Source of the DNA: a virus
Reading direction: 5' to 3' (one strand)
IMG/VR virus record: IMGVR_UViG_3300033977_000108
Location: 124,001-188,000 of that record
DNA: 64,000 nucleotides
A model generated the notes under the pieces. The model was not told the origin of the DNA, did not search any database, and saw nothing but the letters and a program-made list of their open reading frames with translations. Positions within the stretch are counted from its first letter, which is position 1, and each line of letters opens with the position of its first letter. Below are positions 16,134 to 23,295 of the stretch, piece by piece. The translations under genes were made by a program, and so were the position numbers.

Positions 16134-16322
16134 TCAGTCTCTCTTGCCGACCCAGCCATATCTCGCTGCTTCGGCATAAGCATGCTCCGCCCAGCTCTCG
16201 CTCTTCTGACAAATCATAGCAAGGACTTTGGTCTCATTCTTTGTGGCCCAATCTGGCAGCCCTTTCTCCAAGACATATTGGAATAGCACGGCCCTCTCAC
16301 CGGGGATTAGTTTTCCTATCAT
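16134..16322 (-). CDS. Small hypothetical protein
   Basis: 62 residues, helical, Trp/Ala-rich C-terminal half (AEHAYAEAARYGWVGKRD). It starts inside the end of the upstream gene (26 nt overlap) behind GAGGAA. No family recognised. Confidence 0.5.
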   Translation of the reverse strand: MIGKLIPGERAVLFQYVLEKGLPDWATKNETKVLAMICQKSESWAEHAYAEAARYGWVGKRD

Positions 16323-16782
16323 ATTCCTCCATACAGCGCATCGTTTCCCTTATCCCAACTGCGGCTCTTTCCCTACCATCATTCAACCACATTAGCAATG
16401 CCTCGCTCTCTTCCAGCTTTATTCCAAAGTAAATCTCTCTCGATTCCGTGGTTTCTACTATTGTGGCCCGCCTGTCCAGGCACCAGGAATGCTGTCGCCA
16501 GATGTTATCATCGCTTAGCGCCCAGCCCGTGCAGATGGCATAGCCTTTTCTGTTCCATAAGAGAGCAACGTTGCTATGGCAGGCGCTGTTGTCCATCTTG
16601 TGAAAGCGGAGGTCGTTGTTCATTACTTTGCCTCTTTGCAGCAATGCATTTAGGTGAGGCTCCGGCATGGGAGCTATTTTCTTCCCGCCGGCTTTCAGCA
16701 ACTTTTGGCCAAGAGATAGATAATCAGCATCTACCAGATTGATGAACATATTCCTTATGAATGCTTTGTTTACATCGCGCAT
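16297..16782 (-). CDS. Hypothetical protein with CHSN...CTGWALSDD motif
   Basis: 161 residues. Around residues 68-120 the sequence CHSNVALLW, ICTGWALSDDNIWRQHSW, then VETTESREIYFG forms a conserved-looking α/β block with Cys, His and Glu residues; I have seen similar strings in unannotated bacterial and phage proteins. A Cys-His pair raises a cysteine-peptidase or transglutaminase-like possibility, which is not established. Confidence 0.55.
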   Translation of the reverse strand: MRDVNKAFIRNMFINLVDADYLSLGQKLLKAGGKKIAPMPEPHLNALLQRGKVMNNDLRFHKMDNSACHSNVALLWNRKGYAICTGWALSDDNIWRQHSWCLDRRATIVETTESREIYFGIKLEESEALLMWLNDGRERAAVGIRETMRCMEEYDRKTNPR

Positions 16783-16783
16783 C

Positions 16784-17098
16784 CTACGCGCCCCTTCTTA
16801 CTCTTATCTTCTGCGCCAGCCATATCCCCGTTCTACTTCCTGGCTTTGGCCTTATATTCTTCGCTTCTATCGCGCGCCATTCATACTTGCCTTTGGTCAG
16901 CTGATTGAAGTTCAATGCAGCGTCCATATCGTGCATGAAATGGAAGCCGGAGCGGTAATAACGTCCTCTTCCATCTCTTACGCGCCGCTGCTTGGTGGTC
17001 AGCCATCTACCTATTGGCACTTCCAAGCTGCCATTATATCCGTGGAATAGAAAGCAGAGCTTGTTGTTCTTGATTCGGAAAGCTTTGAAGCCTATCAT
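16784..17098 (-). CDS. Phage protein with WLxxxxRxVxDGxGxYxSGFH motif
   Basis: 104 residues from the ATG at 17096-17098, which has an ideal AAGGAGG. The core GFKAFRIKNNKLCFLF, GRWLTTKQRRVRDGRGRYYR and SGFHFM recurs in uncharacterised phage proteins. It is probably a small β-rich domain. C-terminus strongly basic (KIRVRRGA). Confidence 0.6.
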   Translation of the reverse strand: MIGFKAFRIKNNKLCFLFHGYNGSLEVPIGRWLTTKQRRVRDGRGRYYRSGFHFMHDMDAALNFNQLTKGKYEWRAIEAKNIRPKPGSRTGIWLAQKIRVRRGA

Positions 17099-17167
17099 CC
17101 GCCTCCTTATGGAGTTTGTTCCTCTCCTCGTAGAAGTCATCCCTGAGTATAGCCAGGGACAGAGGAT

Positions 17168-17443
17168 CTAATTTCCCCAGTGGCCCAGACAGGTTCCTGC
17201 TCCTAGAAGTTTGCCCGTCTTATCAAACTGCCAATCCCTGGCGCCTATGTAGACGTTAATATCGCCGTCTTCATCAATCATAAAGACATCTATGGGGACT
17301 AGTTTCACCAACATTGGCAGGATGAGGTCTTCATTCAGCTCGCGGGTAATCTTCTTCAGCACGCTGCTTTTTATTCCTATTTTCCGTAGCTTTAGGCTCG
17401 CTCTTTCTACTGCTTTCTTTATCTTTGTTTGTTTACTCTTCAT
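17168..17443 (-). CDS. Hypothetical protein
   Basis: 91 residues. A Lys/Arg-rich N-terminal helix is followed by a β-rich part (VFMIDEDGDINVYIGARDW). No motif recognised. The start overlaps the zinc-ribbon gene upstream by 11 nt. Confidence 0.5.
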   Translation of the reverse strand: MKSKQTKIKKAVERASLKLRKIGIKSSVLKKITRELNEDLILPMLVKLVPIDVFMIDEDGDINVYIGARDWQFDKTGKLLGAGTCLGHWGN

Positions 17444-17594
17444 TTTGCGCCTCCGTTTTCTCGTCCGGCATTCCTATTCCTAAATGCGACCACCGGCGAT
17501 GACCGCACTCGCACACTGATACTTCTTTCGGATTTCGGGCTTGGCAGAGATGGCAAATCCAATCGCTGTCAAGTTCCAGGGCTTGTTTCTTCAT
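17433..17594 (-). CDS. RanBP2-type zinc-ribbon mini-protein
   Basis: 53 residues. DWICHLCQARNPKEVSVCEC reproduces the W-x-C-x2-C-x3-N-x6-C pattern of RanBP2-type zinc fingers, with CxC instead of CxxC for the last pair. Such fingers bind ssRNA or proteins. Tail acidic. The ribosome site is weak; translation may be coupled to the upstream gene, which it overlaps by 26 nt. Confidence 0.55.
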   Translation of the reverse strand: MKKQALELDSDWICHLCQARNPKEVSVCECGHRRWSHLGIGMPDEKTEAQNEE

Positions 17595-17811
17595 TCGGCT
17601 TTGTCCCTTCATAGGTGTAAATTAATGATGGAGGCAGGGAAACGAACCTGCAAGGTTCCAGTTCAATGGAGTAGAATTCACGCGTGCTATAATCCGACAG
17701 GCGACAAATGTACCTTCGGTGGGGATGTGCATCATAGGAATTCAATACCAGTATTAGTTCCCCAGTCAGCACATGTTTTACTTTCGTTCCGTTCACGATT
17801 ATCTCTTCCAT
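17569..17811 (-). CDS. Small β-rich hypothetical protein
   Basis: 80 residues: VNGTKVKHVLTGELILVLNS and RRYICRLSDYSTREFYSIEL look like an SH3-like or barrel fold of five strands. The ATG at 17809-17811 overlaps the upstream stop in a TGATG junction, so it is translationally coupled. Confidence 0.5.
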   Translation of the reverse strand: MEEIIVNGTKVKHVLTGELILVLNSYDAHPHRRYICRLSDYSTREFYSIELEPCRFVSLPPSLIYTYEGTKPNEETSPGT

Positions 17812-18062
17812 CACGCCGCTTTCTCCTCTCGCAGGGCTTGTAATTCCTTCTCCCTGCGTAGTTTACGCTCCTCTAACTTCGCATTTAGTGCGTCGATTTT
17901 CTTGTCTATTTCGGCGGCGACCTCGGCGGGCTGTAAAGAGACAACCCTATCCCTCCATACGCGAAGTTCGGAAAGAATAGCGCGGTCAATAGCGTCTATT
18001 ACCACGGGTACGAGGGAACCGCTAAATAGATTATCGTTGCCGTAAGCAGCGACAATCTCCAT
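17811..18062 (-). CDS. Helical/coiled-coil protein; 5' end uncertain
   Basis: From the ATG at 18060-18062, 83 residues: an α-helical block with DAIDRAILSELRVWRDRV and a charged coiled coil ending REEKAA. The protein-like reading (LPEVEASDLFEVLGPEADNV) continues upstream to about 18148, where the resolvase-like gene ends in the neighbouring frame. No ATG, GTG or TTG exists in that stretch. Either an unusual start, a frameshift from the upstream gene, or a sequence error accounts for the missing N-terminus. Confidence 0.45.
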   Translation of the reverse strand: MEIVAAYGNDNLFSGSLVPVVIDAIDRAILSELRVWRDRVVSLQPAEVAAEIDKKIDALNAKLEERKLRREKELQALREEKAA

Positions 18063-18148
18063 AACTTCTCGTATACTGCTGGCGACATTATCGGCCTCGG
18101 GTCCGAGGACTTCAAATAAATCGGAAGCTTCAACCTCTGGCAGCCGGC

Positions 18149-18709
18149 CTATAAGGGAAGGTTTGGCAGATCTTCCAGAGCGAACACTACCACCCGCCGG
18201 TTCATGTCGTTTGAGATTACCAGGGCTCCAGCCTGGGACCCTATTCTCTTCGCATCGGCACGTACCTTCTCCAGTTCGCTCAGGAACACCACCGGATTGC
18301 TTCTGGCTTGATGTTTTGTATCCAGGGTTATTTTGTCCAGGTACAGGTGGTCTCCATTTCTTGCCGTTCTCCCGGAGTTGCTCGTAGCTTTTATCACAGC
18401 GTCTTGGGTTCTTTTCTCTGTTCGCCGTGCTATCCTGGCTACTTCTTGCCGCTTGCGGTCTTTGTTCCGGCGTTCGTCCGCCCGCGCTTTCAGCCTGGCA
18501 GCATGGAGCAGGCGTTTCTCTAGCTCCAATTGGGGGTGCTTCGCTCCCTTCACGAGGGGCCGCCAGTGATGTGGGACCTCGGCTGTGGCAAACAGGTTGT
18601 CCGGCGACAGCCGGCACAGGTAGCACAGCGGCGGCGTTCGCCAGCGTTTTGAGTTGCGACATTGTTCCCATACTTCGCATGGTGCCGATTCCTTAGGCAG
18701 CAGACTCAT
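18149..18709 (-). CDS. Hjc-like PD-(D/E)XK Holliday junction resolvase-type protein
   Basis: 186 residues from MSLLPKE (GAGGA upstream). N-terminal CEVWEQC...CYLC could bind zinc; a long basic helix follows. The C-terminal 75 residues have the layout of phage Hjc-like nucleases: SGRTARNGDHLY, LDKITLDTKHQ (Asp-x-Lys), FLSELEKVRADAKRIGSQAG, ALVISND and a final β-strand. Family members bind or cut branched DNA. Overlaps the RecA-like gene's 3' end by 17 nt, which fits a recombination role. Confidence 0.6.
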   Translation of the reverse strand: MSLLPKESAPCEVWEQCRNSKRWRTPPLCYLCRLSPDNLFATAEVPHHWRPLVKGAKHPQLELEKRLLHAARLKARADERRNKDRKRQEVARIARRTEKRTQDAVIKATSNSGRTARNGDHLYLDKITLDTKHQARSNPVVFLSELEKVRADAKRIGSQAGALVISNDMNRRVVVFALEDLPNLPL

Positions 18710-19757
18710 TGGCTGCTTCCTCAAGCGCAGGCTCAGTGCCATCCACCGCCTGCTTTATCTCATTGAATAGCTTGGGGTCATCTTTCATTTTACGATAGAA
18801 ATTATAGTCCCCTTGTGCTTTCACATCGCCGTATTGAAGCCAGGCGCCGCTCTTGGTAATGACTTTGGCGGCTTTGGCGGCGTCAAAATAGTCATAGATG
18901 GAGCTGAAGCCCTCATCAAAGATGTAGGTAAGATTAGTAGCTAACCACTGCCGGCTTAGATTGTTCTTGGCCGTGAAGGCTTTGATTTTGAAGCCGTAGC
19001 ACCTATCGTTGGCGTCCTTCAGCTTCTCAATGATAGATAATTCCAGGCGGATAGAACCGAAGAAAGGCAACGCTCGGCCGCCCATAGTAACAAACTTCTG
19101 CTGGCCGGTTGGATTGTAGCCGATGTAAGACCGGGTCTGATTTATCCAAACGACGCAGGCGCGCTTCTTTACATTCTTCCTGAGGAAGCTGGACATCAAG
19201 CCAGCGATACCACACATCTTGTTTGCCTCATCGGCACTCTTCTCCAAGTTCGTCTTCAGGTCCAAGGCCGCCAAAGAATCAAGTACAACTAAATCAAAGA
19301 CTTTGGCTGCTGATTTCACCAAATCGAGAACCTCTTCAGCGGACAGCACTTCCTCCGGGCGGATAATTCTGACCGCCGGTGTCGTCTGGTCCTGCTCTGG
19401 GTCGGTGATAATACCAATCCTGTGGAGATAATCGAGCGTCATAGTGCGCTCGGTGTCGATTATAACCGTCCGTAGCTTCTGCTTCTGGAACGCTGCCACA
19501 AAATGTAGCCCCAGACTTGTCTTTCCTACTTCAGTTTCCTTGCTGTAAATCTCAACATCTCTGCCAAGCGGAAGGCCTTTCAATGCCTGGTGTAAAATCA
19601 CATCCAGTTGTGGAAAACCGGTGGATACACAGGCAACGCTCATATCCGGGGCATTTTCCGCCAATTCCACAAGCCCACTCAAGCCAGCTTTTGCCAAATC
19701 TTCTTCTAACTCCTTCTCAACATTGATGTTATCCTGTTCTGTTTTCTTCTTGGACAT
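18693..19757 (-). CDS. RecA-like recombinase
   Basis: 354 residues. RecA-type ATPase core: Walker A SKETEVGKTS at 72-81 (unusual Lys-Glu-Thr-Glu in place of PESSG), Walker B LVVLD at 156-160, and INQTR at 205-209 in the region of the sensor motif. Loop L2-like sequence follows (RSYIGYNPTGQQKFVTMGGR). C-terminal tail acidic, as in RecA. It would coat ssDNA and drive strand exchange, with the Hjc-like and RuvC-like nucleases resolving junctions. Confidence 0.85.
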   Translation of the reverse strand: MSKKKTEQDNINVEKELEEDLAKAGLSGLVELAENAPDMSVACVSTGFPQLDVILHQALKGLPLGRDVEIYSKETEVGKTSLGLHFVAAFQKQKLRTVIIDTERTMTLDYLHRIGIITDPEQDQTTPAVRIIRPEEVLSAEEVLDLVKSAAKVFDLVVLDSLAALDLKTNLEKSADEANKMCGIAGLMSSFLRKNVKKRACVVWINQTRSYIGYNPTGQQKFVTMGGRALPFFGSIRLELSIIEKLKDANDRCYGFKIKAFTAKNNLSRQWLATNLTYIFDEGFSSIYDYFDAAKAAKVITKSGAWLQYGDVKAQGDYNFYRKMKDDPKLFNEIKQAVDGTEPALEEAANESAA

Positions 19758-19770
19758 TGTTCTCCTTGCT

Positions 19771-19944
19771 TTAGTCCAGCTTCAGCTGGACGGAGTAAAC
19801 CTCGGCTATCTCTTCGCTTTCAAAAACATCCCCGATAGCATCTTCTAGGTACTCAATCAAGTCCTGTAGTTTCTCTGGGGCCAGTGCCTTGAGATAATCT
19901 GCGACTTGCTTTTCATTGCGATCAAAATCAATTTCGATTGTCAT
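19771..19944 (-). CDS. Small acidic protein
   Basis: 57 residues, about one quarter Asp/Glu, helical (KLQDLIEYLEDAIGDVFESE). AAGGAC precedes the ATG. It sits 13 nt upstream of recA-like. Its stop lies in a 7 bp inverted repeat (TCCAGCT/AGCTGGA, 19775-19790) without a T run. Confidence 0.55.
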   Translation of the reverse strand: MTIEIDFDRNEKQVADYLKALAPEKLQDLIEYLEDAIGDVFESEEIAEVYSVQLKLD

Positions 19945-20004
19945 GATTGTCCTTATTGCCCACAGGGGCTAAAGATTGGAGCTACGATGGCTGAATTTTG
20001 AATA

Positions 20005-20316
20005 TTACAACTCCCTATCACTTCCATAGGATAGGTCCTCGGGTCCCTGGGTCAGGTCCTCGGGAGTTGGTTCTATAACCTTTGTCGGTATTTGTGGCGG
20101 TGGATAAGGATACCAACCAAGCCATAAATAGCACGCTAAATGGTTCTCGCATGCGTGAACAAAGGCTCTCATTGGGGTTTGATAGACCATCGTATCAAAT
20201 GCCAATATCGACAAGGGGCCATGTGAGTGTTCTGCCGTCCCATCGGCACCAATGCCCATATAAGCACAAGGTCGTCCAATCAAATTCCTGATGTCGTATG
20301 CGTATTGATTAATCAT
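20005..20316 (-). CDS. Hypothetical Pro-rich protein
   Basis: 103 residues from the ATG at 20314-20316 (a TTG start at 20379 is also open). Start region MINQYAYDIRNLIGRPCAYM, then a His/Asn segment and a Pro-rich tail (YPYPPPQIPTKVIEPTPEDL). No family recognised. Confidence 0.45.
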   Translation of the reverse strand: MINQYAYDIRNLIGRPCAYMGIGADGTAEHSHGPLSILAFDTMVYQTPMRAFVHACENHLACYLWLGWYPYPPPQIPTKVIEPTPEDLTQGPEDLSYGSDREL

Positions 20317-20468
20317 TGCAGCACCGTGCAAAAGCAGCGCGATGTAGCCAAGCTCTCTACAACCCGTGTTTTGTGGCAAGAGGAAAGGAGGAAAGCTCTC
20401 GCCAAGGCTTCACTGCCCAGCTCCTGGTCTCCGGACCAAGGGTGCACACCAAGTGCTCGCGCGGCAAA

Positions 20469-20822
20469 TCAAAGTACCTCTATCTCGACGTTGTGGTCCT
20501 CATGCAGCTTACGAATACTCAAAAGTAACTCGCCATCTTTATATGTGGCTTGGGTAGTGCTTGGGTCCGAGTTCGCTGGAGGGCCTATTTTGTATTTCCA
20601 CTCTTCCACCACGTCGCCGATCTTCTTTTTGATTATCACATAGATAAGCCCGTCCCGCACTGTGATCGTAGTATTTGCCGCGTCCTCAGGGGGCATAGCA
20701 ATGGAAATCAAATGCTCGGTTGGAGTACTGCTAAGTTTTATTTCTTTATCCAGAAATTCTTTCTGTGGATCCGCAGGCATGGATAGGTCAAAGTAGTTCT
20801 TGATGCTTTTCCAGAAGTTCAT
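20469..20822 (-). CDS. Hsp20/α-crystallin-like small heat-shock protein
   Basis: 117 residues. Residues 33-117 read as an α-crystallin domain: EHLISIAMPPEDAANTTITV (strand, then the PG-like turn), DGLIYVIIKKKIG, WKYKIGPP, and the diagnostic last strands ATYKDGELLLSIRK followed by VEIEV. The N-terminal arm is short (about 30 residues), with no IXI tail. T4-like cyanophages carry Hsp20 proteins, so a virion-assembly chaperone role is likely but inferred. AAGGAAA precedes the ATG. Confidence 0.65.
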   Translation of the reverse strand: MNFWKSIKNYFDLSMPADPQKEFLDKEIKLSSTPTEHLISIAMPPEDAANTTITVRDGLIYVIIKKKIGDVVEEWKYKIGPPANSDPSTTQATYKDGELLLSIRKLHEDHNVEIEVL

Positions 20823-21048
20823 ATATTTTCCTTGATGAACTGAATTGGGTCCTACTCTAAGTCAGCAGCCGGTAGAACAACCAAAAACCCGCAACAACAT
20901 TGACAATCAGCAATCAATAACCAACAACATCAACAAGATTGTGAGCGATGTGCCCTCAATAGGTACATGTTGCCTCATTGCTATCTTTATCGCCGCATCA
21001 GAAGCTATTAGCGGCTAGCTGCTCGCCCTCATTTCGGACCCAAACTTG
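20823..21048 (-). other. Non-coding stretch upstream of the Hsp20-like gene
   Basis: 226 nt without a convincing gene. The part near 20880-20940 is strongly strand-biased (AAC/CAA-rich on plus, TTG/GTT-rich on minus). It likely holds the leader of the Hsp20-like gene; no clear -35/-10 pair was seen. Confidence 0.4.
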
Positions 21049-21216
21049 TTAGCGCCTCCGGTGTTTCTTCTTCGGAGGCCGTGGCATTCTGCCGTGCGAC
21101 CCAGCCCAGAAGTGCCCATAGTTGATGCAGCAATCGGTACAGACTACCTGCTTACATCCGTAGCACAGATCGCGGGCTGGGTGGCAGTTCGCATTACAAC
21201 TGAAACATTTGGCCAT
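21049..21216 (-). CDS. Cysteine-rich zinc-binding mini-protein
   Basis: 55 residues with eight cysteines: CFSCNANC, CYGCKQVVCTDCC. The spacing suits two zinc knuckles. The C-terminus is basic (RPPKKKHRRR), suggesting nucleic-acid binding. It begins 13 nt after the tRNA-like sequence on the same strand. Confidence 0.6.
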   Translation of the reverse strand: MAKCFSCNANCHPARDLCYGCKQVVCTDCCINYGHFWAGSHGRMPRPPKKKHRRR

Positions 21217-21229
21217 AGGTCTCAACCTC

Positions 21230-21304
21230 GGTAGTCGGGGCCGGATTCGAACCGCCAACGCCTGCCTTTTTAGGACAGTGCTCTATCATTGGAGCTACCC
21301 GTCT
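21230..21304 (-). tRNA. Degenerate tRNA, anticodon loop CTAAAAA (anticodon AAA by position)
   Basis: Cloverleaf: acceptor AGACGGG/CCCGACT with an A3.A70 mismatch, D stem GCTC/GAGC, anticodon stem CTGTC/GGCAG, T stem GGCGG/CCGGC with a G.G mismatch, canonical T loop TTCGAAT, 3' end ACCG rather than ACCA. Position 33 is T, so the anticodon would be AAA (Phe), which is not normally used. Two stem mismatches and the odd anticodon suggest a decaying or repurposed tRNA. Confidence 0.55.
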
Positions 21305-21431
21305 TTACTCTCCTTGGTTTGGGTCGCCAGTTGCGCCCATCTGATACATAATCCCTACACATAGAGGCAGCTACATACAGAAGCTCCACGAGAAGAAGTA
21401 TCCATAGACTATCTCGCCTTCTATATTTCAT
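21270..21431 (-). CDS. Possible small membrane protein overlapping the tRNA
   Basis: 53 residues behind GAGGGG: basic start MKYRRR, one membrane helix (LWILLLVELLYVAAS), polar basic tail that runs 35 nt into the tRNA-like sequence. The overlap makes one of the two features doubtful. Without the ORF, 21305-21450 would be empty. Confidence 0.35.
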   Translation of the reverse strand: MKYRRRDSLWILLLVELLYVAASMCRDYVSDGRNWRPKPRRVKTGSSNDRALS

Positions 21432-21450
21432 AACTGCCCCTCGTTATCTT

Positions 21451-21520
21451 AGCGGGCGGCTGGAACTCAACCAGCGCCCTGGGCTTATGGAGCTACCAGC
21501 CAGGGTCTGACGCGCCCGCT
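21451..21520 (-). ncRNA. tRNA-like fold lacking a normal anticodon arm
   Basis: Ends AGCGGGCG and CGCCCGCT make an 8 bp acceptor-like stem. A perfect 5 bp T arm (GCTGG/CCAGC, loop TTGAGTT) sits directly inside its 3' strand, as in a tRNA. The D and anticodon arms are replaced by one hairpin of CCCTGG/CCAGGG around a TGG/CCA mini-stem. No CCA end. It may be a tRNA relic or a tRNA mimic. Confidence 0.4.
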
Positions 21521-21523
21521 ATA

Positions 21524-22054
21524 CTATTCCTTCTCGCTTATTGGCGGTATGCCAAGTTCCGCCCTAATGGCATTGAGGCGGTCTATCAAACCACTGCTGA
21601 GAAAGTCTATACCAAATGCCAGGCCGCCTCCACGCTCCATTGAAGCATTGCTTATAGGGGTCTTTCCTTCCAGCATTTCAGCCCATTTTCTTAACTCATC
21701 TAGATTGTCAAACCAGATGGCGGTCTCCCGCATTTCCTTTTCAATGTCTGCGTCAGATGCGTTTTGTGCTTCCCAGCCGTCGCAGCCGGAACATGAGCCA
21801 TACCACCATTCATAGAATGAATACTTGCCGTCTTTCCTGGCAAGAATGGAGGCATGCCCTTGGTAATCGGCCTCGCTGTCTTCCCAGATGATTTCCCAGT
21901 CGCCCCAGATGCGGCCGGCTATCTTCCCGTAGCGGCACCCAGATGCGATTGTTTCGTTCCAATGCTTACCGATAAGCTTATCTACAGCCTTCGGTTTTAT
22001 TTTCCTTACTATAGCCTTTTCCTTTGTTGATTTGGCCTTTTTCTTCTTGGACAT
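21524..22054 (-). CDS. Hypothetical protein
   Basis: 176 residues from MSKKKKAK (GGAGG 6 nt upstream). Basic N-terminus, then WGDWEIIWEDSEADYQGHAS and YEWWYGSCSGCDGWE, a Trp-rich core with a CSGC pair. A helical C-terminus follows. The core resembles uncharacterised phage proteins; I cannot name it. Confidence 0.55.
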   Translation of the reverse strand: MSKKKKAKSTKEKAIVRKIKPKAVDKLIGKHWNETIASGCRYGKIAGRIWGDWEIIWEDSEADYQGHASILARKDGKYSFYEWWYGSCSGCDGWEAQNASDADIEKEMRETAIWFDNLDELRKWAEMLEGKTPISNASMERGGGLAFGIDFLSSGLIDRLNAIRAELGIPPISEKE

Positions 22055-22179
22055 TTTGCCTCCATAAGAACTTATGCCGCACGCCGGACTGCTCCCCGGT
22101 GAAGATCGGTTCGCATGCTGGCGACGTCTGTCCAGGCCGGCTCCGCAGCCTAACAACAGCCCACTAGCGGCGCCTAAAC
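22055..22179 (-). other. GC-rich intergenic stretch
   Basis: 125 nt without an ORF. Contains small hairpins such as GGCT/AGCC around GCGG. No promoter or tRNA could be built from it with confidence. Confidence 0.3.
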
Positions 22180-22521
22180 TTAGTTCGGGAAGCTCAGTTC
22201 CAGCTGCTTCTCGTCTTTCTTCTCTTCCATTTGCAGCTCGCCCAATACGGCATCATTCTGGTCGTAGCCAATGACCATTGTAATGGCGTTCGTCTTCTTT
22301 ATGGCATTGTCCAGCGTCCTTATCTCTCGGGCCAGGCCCGTGATAAGAGAGTCCAAAGCCTTGGCGTTATAAAGCGGCTCAATGATTTGTGTCTTATCCA
22401 CATTGGCGCCGTACAACCGCGTGGAACGGGTGGCATTCTCATTTCGCAAGGCGACGAGTTCCTGGTGCCTTGTTTCCAGCGTCTTTTTCCAGTTTATGGC
22501 TTCACTTATACAAATTTGCAT
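22180..22521 (-). CDS. DIP1984-like helical protein
   Basis: 113 residues, two long helices: SEAINWKKTLETRHQELVAL and LITGLAREIRTLDNAIKKTN, with the IKKTNA end that recalls the RINxTN box of the DIP1984/septicolysin-like family. No membrane segment. Function of that family is not established. Confidence 0.45.
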   Translation of the reverse strand: MQICISEAINWKKTLETRHQELVALRNENATRSTRLYGANVDKTQIIEPLYNAKALDSLITGLAREIRTLDNAIKKTNAITMVIGYDQNDAVLGELQMEEKKDEKQLELSFPN

Positions 22522-22530
22522 GTTTTCCTC

Positions 22531-22746
22531 TTATTCTGAAGCAGTATCATAGCTTTTGTTGCAGATGATACCCTGAATCTCGAAGTCTCCATCTATAGTA
22601 TCTCCAATAAATGTCACGAAATCCTTCTCTTTCAATGATTTGGCTTTCGTTAGAGCTGTTTCAAGGCTGTCTGCGTTTATTTCCAGCGATAGTAAGCTCC
22701 TGGAGATCGCATAAACCACATAGGTGTTGTTGTTCTTGTTAGCCAT
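22531..22746 (-). CDS. Small hypothetical protein
   Basis: 71 residues, β-α-β pattern: TYVVYAISRSLLSLEINADS, ETALTKAKSLKEKDFVTFIG. It may be a ferredoxin-like mini-fold. Acidic. Third gene downstream of the consensus promoter at 22981-23008. Confidence 0.5.
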   Translation of the reverse strand: MANKNNNTYVVYAISRSLLSLEINADSLETALTKAKSLKEKDFVTFIGDTIDGDFEIQGIICNKSYDTASE

Positions 22747-22755
22747 TACTACTCC

Positions 22756-22971
22756 TTAGACGATTCTATCCTCCAATATGATTGGAGAATCTTTCCTTAT
22801 TTCTGGCGTCAGTGGCACGTCCTTTGCTTCTGGCACATCGAAGTTCGGGAAGCATCCCTTGGTAAGCAAGCGTTTCATTCTATCTACATCGGCTTTTAGG
22901 TCCAATATGGCAATCCCAATCGTGGAGTCACCCCATGTCTGAGCAAATTCTTTCCACGCATTCTCTTTCAT
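22756..22971 (-). CDS. Small hypothetical protein, first gene after a consensus promoter
   Basis: 71 residues from the ATG at 22969-22971. GGAGG lies 4 nt upstream, only 9 nt after the -10 box. Helical N-terminus, Pro-rich C-terminus (DVPLTPEIRKDSPIILED). No motif. Its 5' leader must be a few nucleotides at most if the promoter is used. Confidence 0.55.
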   Translation of the reverse strand: MKENAWKEFAQTWGDSTIGIAILDLKADVDRMKRLLTKGCFPNFDVPEAKDVPLTPEIRKDSPIILEDRIV

Positions 22972-22980
22972 ACATCCTCC

Positions 22981-23008
22981 ATTATACCACAACCAACGGC
23001 TGTGTCAA
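22981..23008 (-). promoter_or_regulatory. Consensus sigma70 promoter
   Basis: On the minus strand TTGACA (23008-23003), 16 nt, TATAAT (22986-22981), with TGTGG just before the -10 (extended -10). Both hexamers match consensus perfectly. The start point would fall about 7 nt downstream, near the ribosome site of the gene at 22756. Such strength is typical of early phage promoters read by unmodified host polymerase. Confidence 0.8.
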
Positions 23009-23025
23009 GGGCATTAGCCACCACA

Positions 23026-23295
23026 TCATATATACTTCGGAGTATCATAGCCCACATCGACAAGATATTTCTTGCCTGGTTTGTCTGGGTCGCCGTCCAA
23101 TTCGTCCCAGACTTGGAATATCGAGGCAGTACTATCAAGGTCTCTTATTATTTCCATCGCTTTTTGGGCGGCCTCAAGAGGGTCTTTGGCGTCTATGTCG
23201 ATGTCCCATACAACATACCAGGACTTCAGCTTGCGCCTCTTACCAGATATAGCCTTCTTTGGTTGCCGTCTTTTGGTCTGACATGTAGACCTCAT
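23026..23295 (-). CDS. Small hypothetical protein
   Basis: 89 residues. Basic head (KRRQPKKAISGKRRKLKS), then SWYVVWDIDIDAKDPLEAAQ and a helix, then an acidic GDPDKPGKKYLVDV part: a β-α-β mini-domain seen in many small phage proteins. Start behind GGAGACGCC, overlapping the upstream gene by 56 nt. Confidence 0.5.
   Translation of the reverse strand: MRSTCQTKRRQPKKAISGKRRKLKSWYVVWDIDIDAKDPLEAAQKAMEIIRDLDSTASIFQVWDELDGDPDKPGKKYLVDVGYDTPKYI

Noticed and set aside
18150-18680. Longer upstream frame of the 17811 gene
   Set aside because: Low-complexity Gly/Arg/Pro/Ser translation in the shadow of the Hjc-like gene, whose own frame has clear structure.
20437-20469. Hairpin CTTGGTC/GACCAGG after the Hsp20-like gene as a terminator
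   Set aside because: The stem is only 7 bp with a wobble and is not followed by T residues.
20853-21017. Plus-strand frame with Asn/Gln-rich start and a hydrophobic end
   Set aside because: Only a TTG could start it, no ribosome site, and it would be the sole plus-strand gene in 64 kb.
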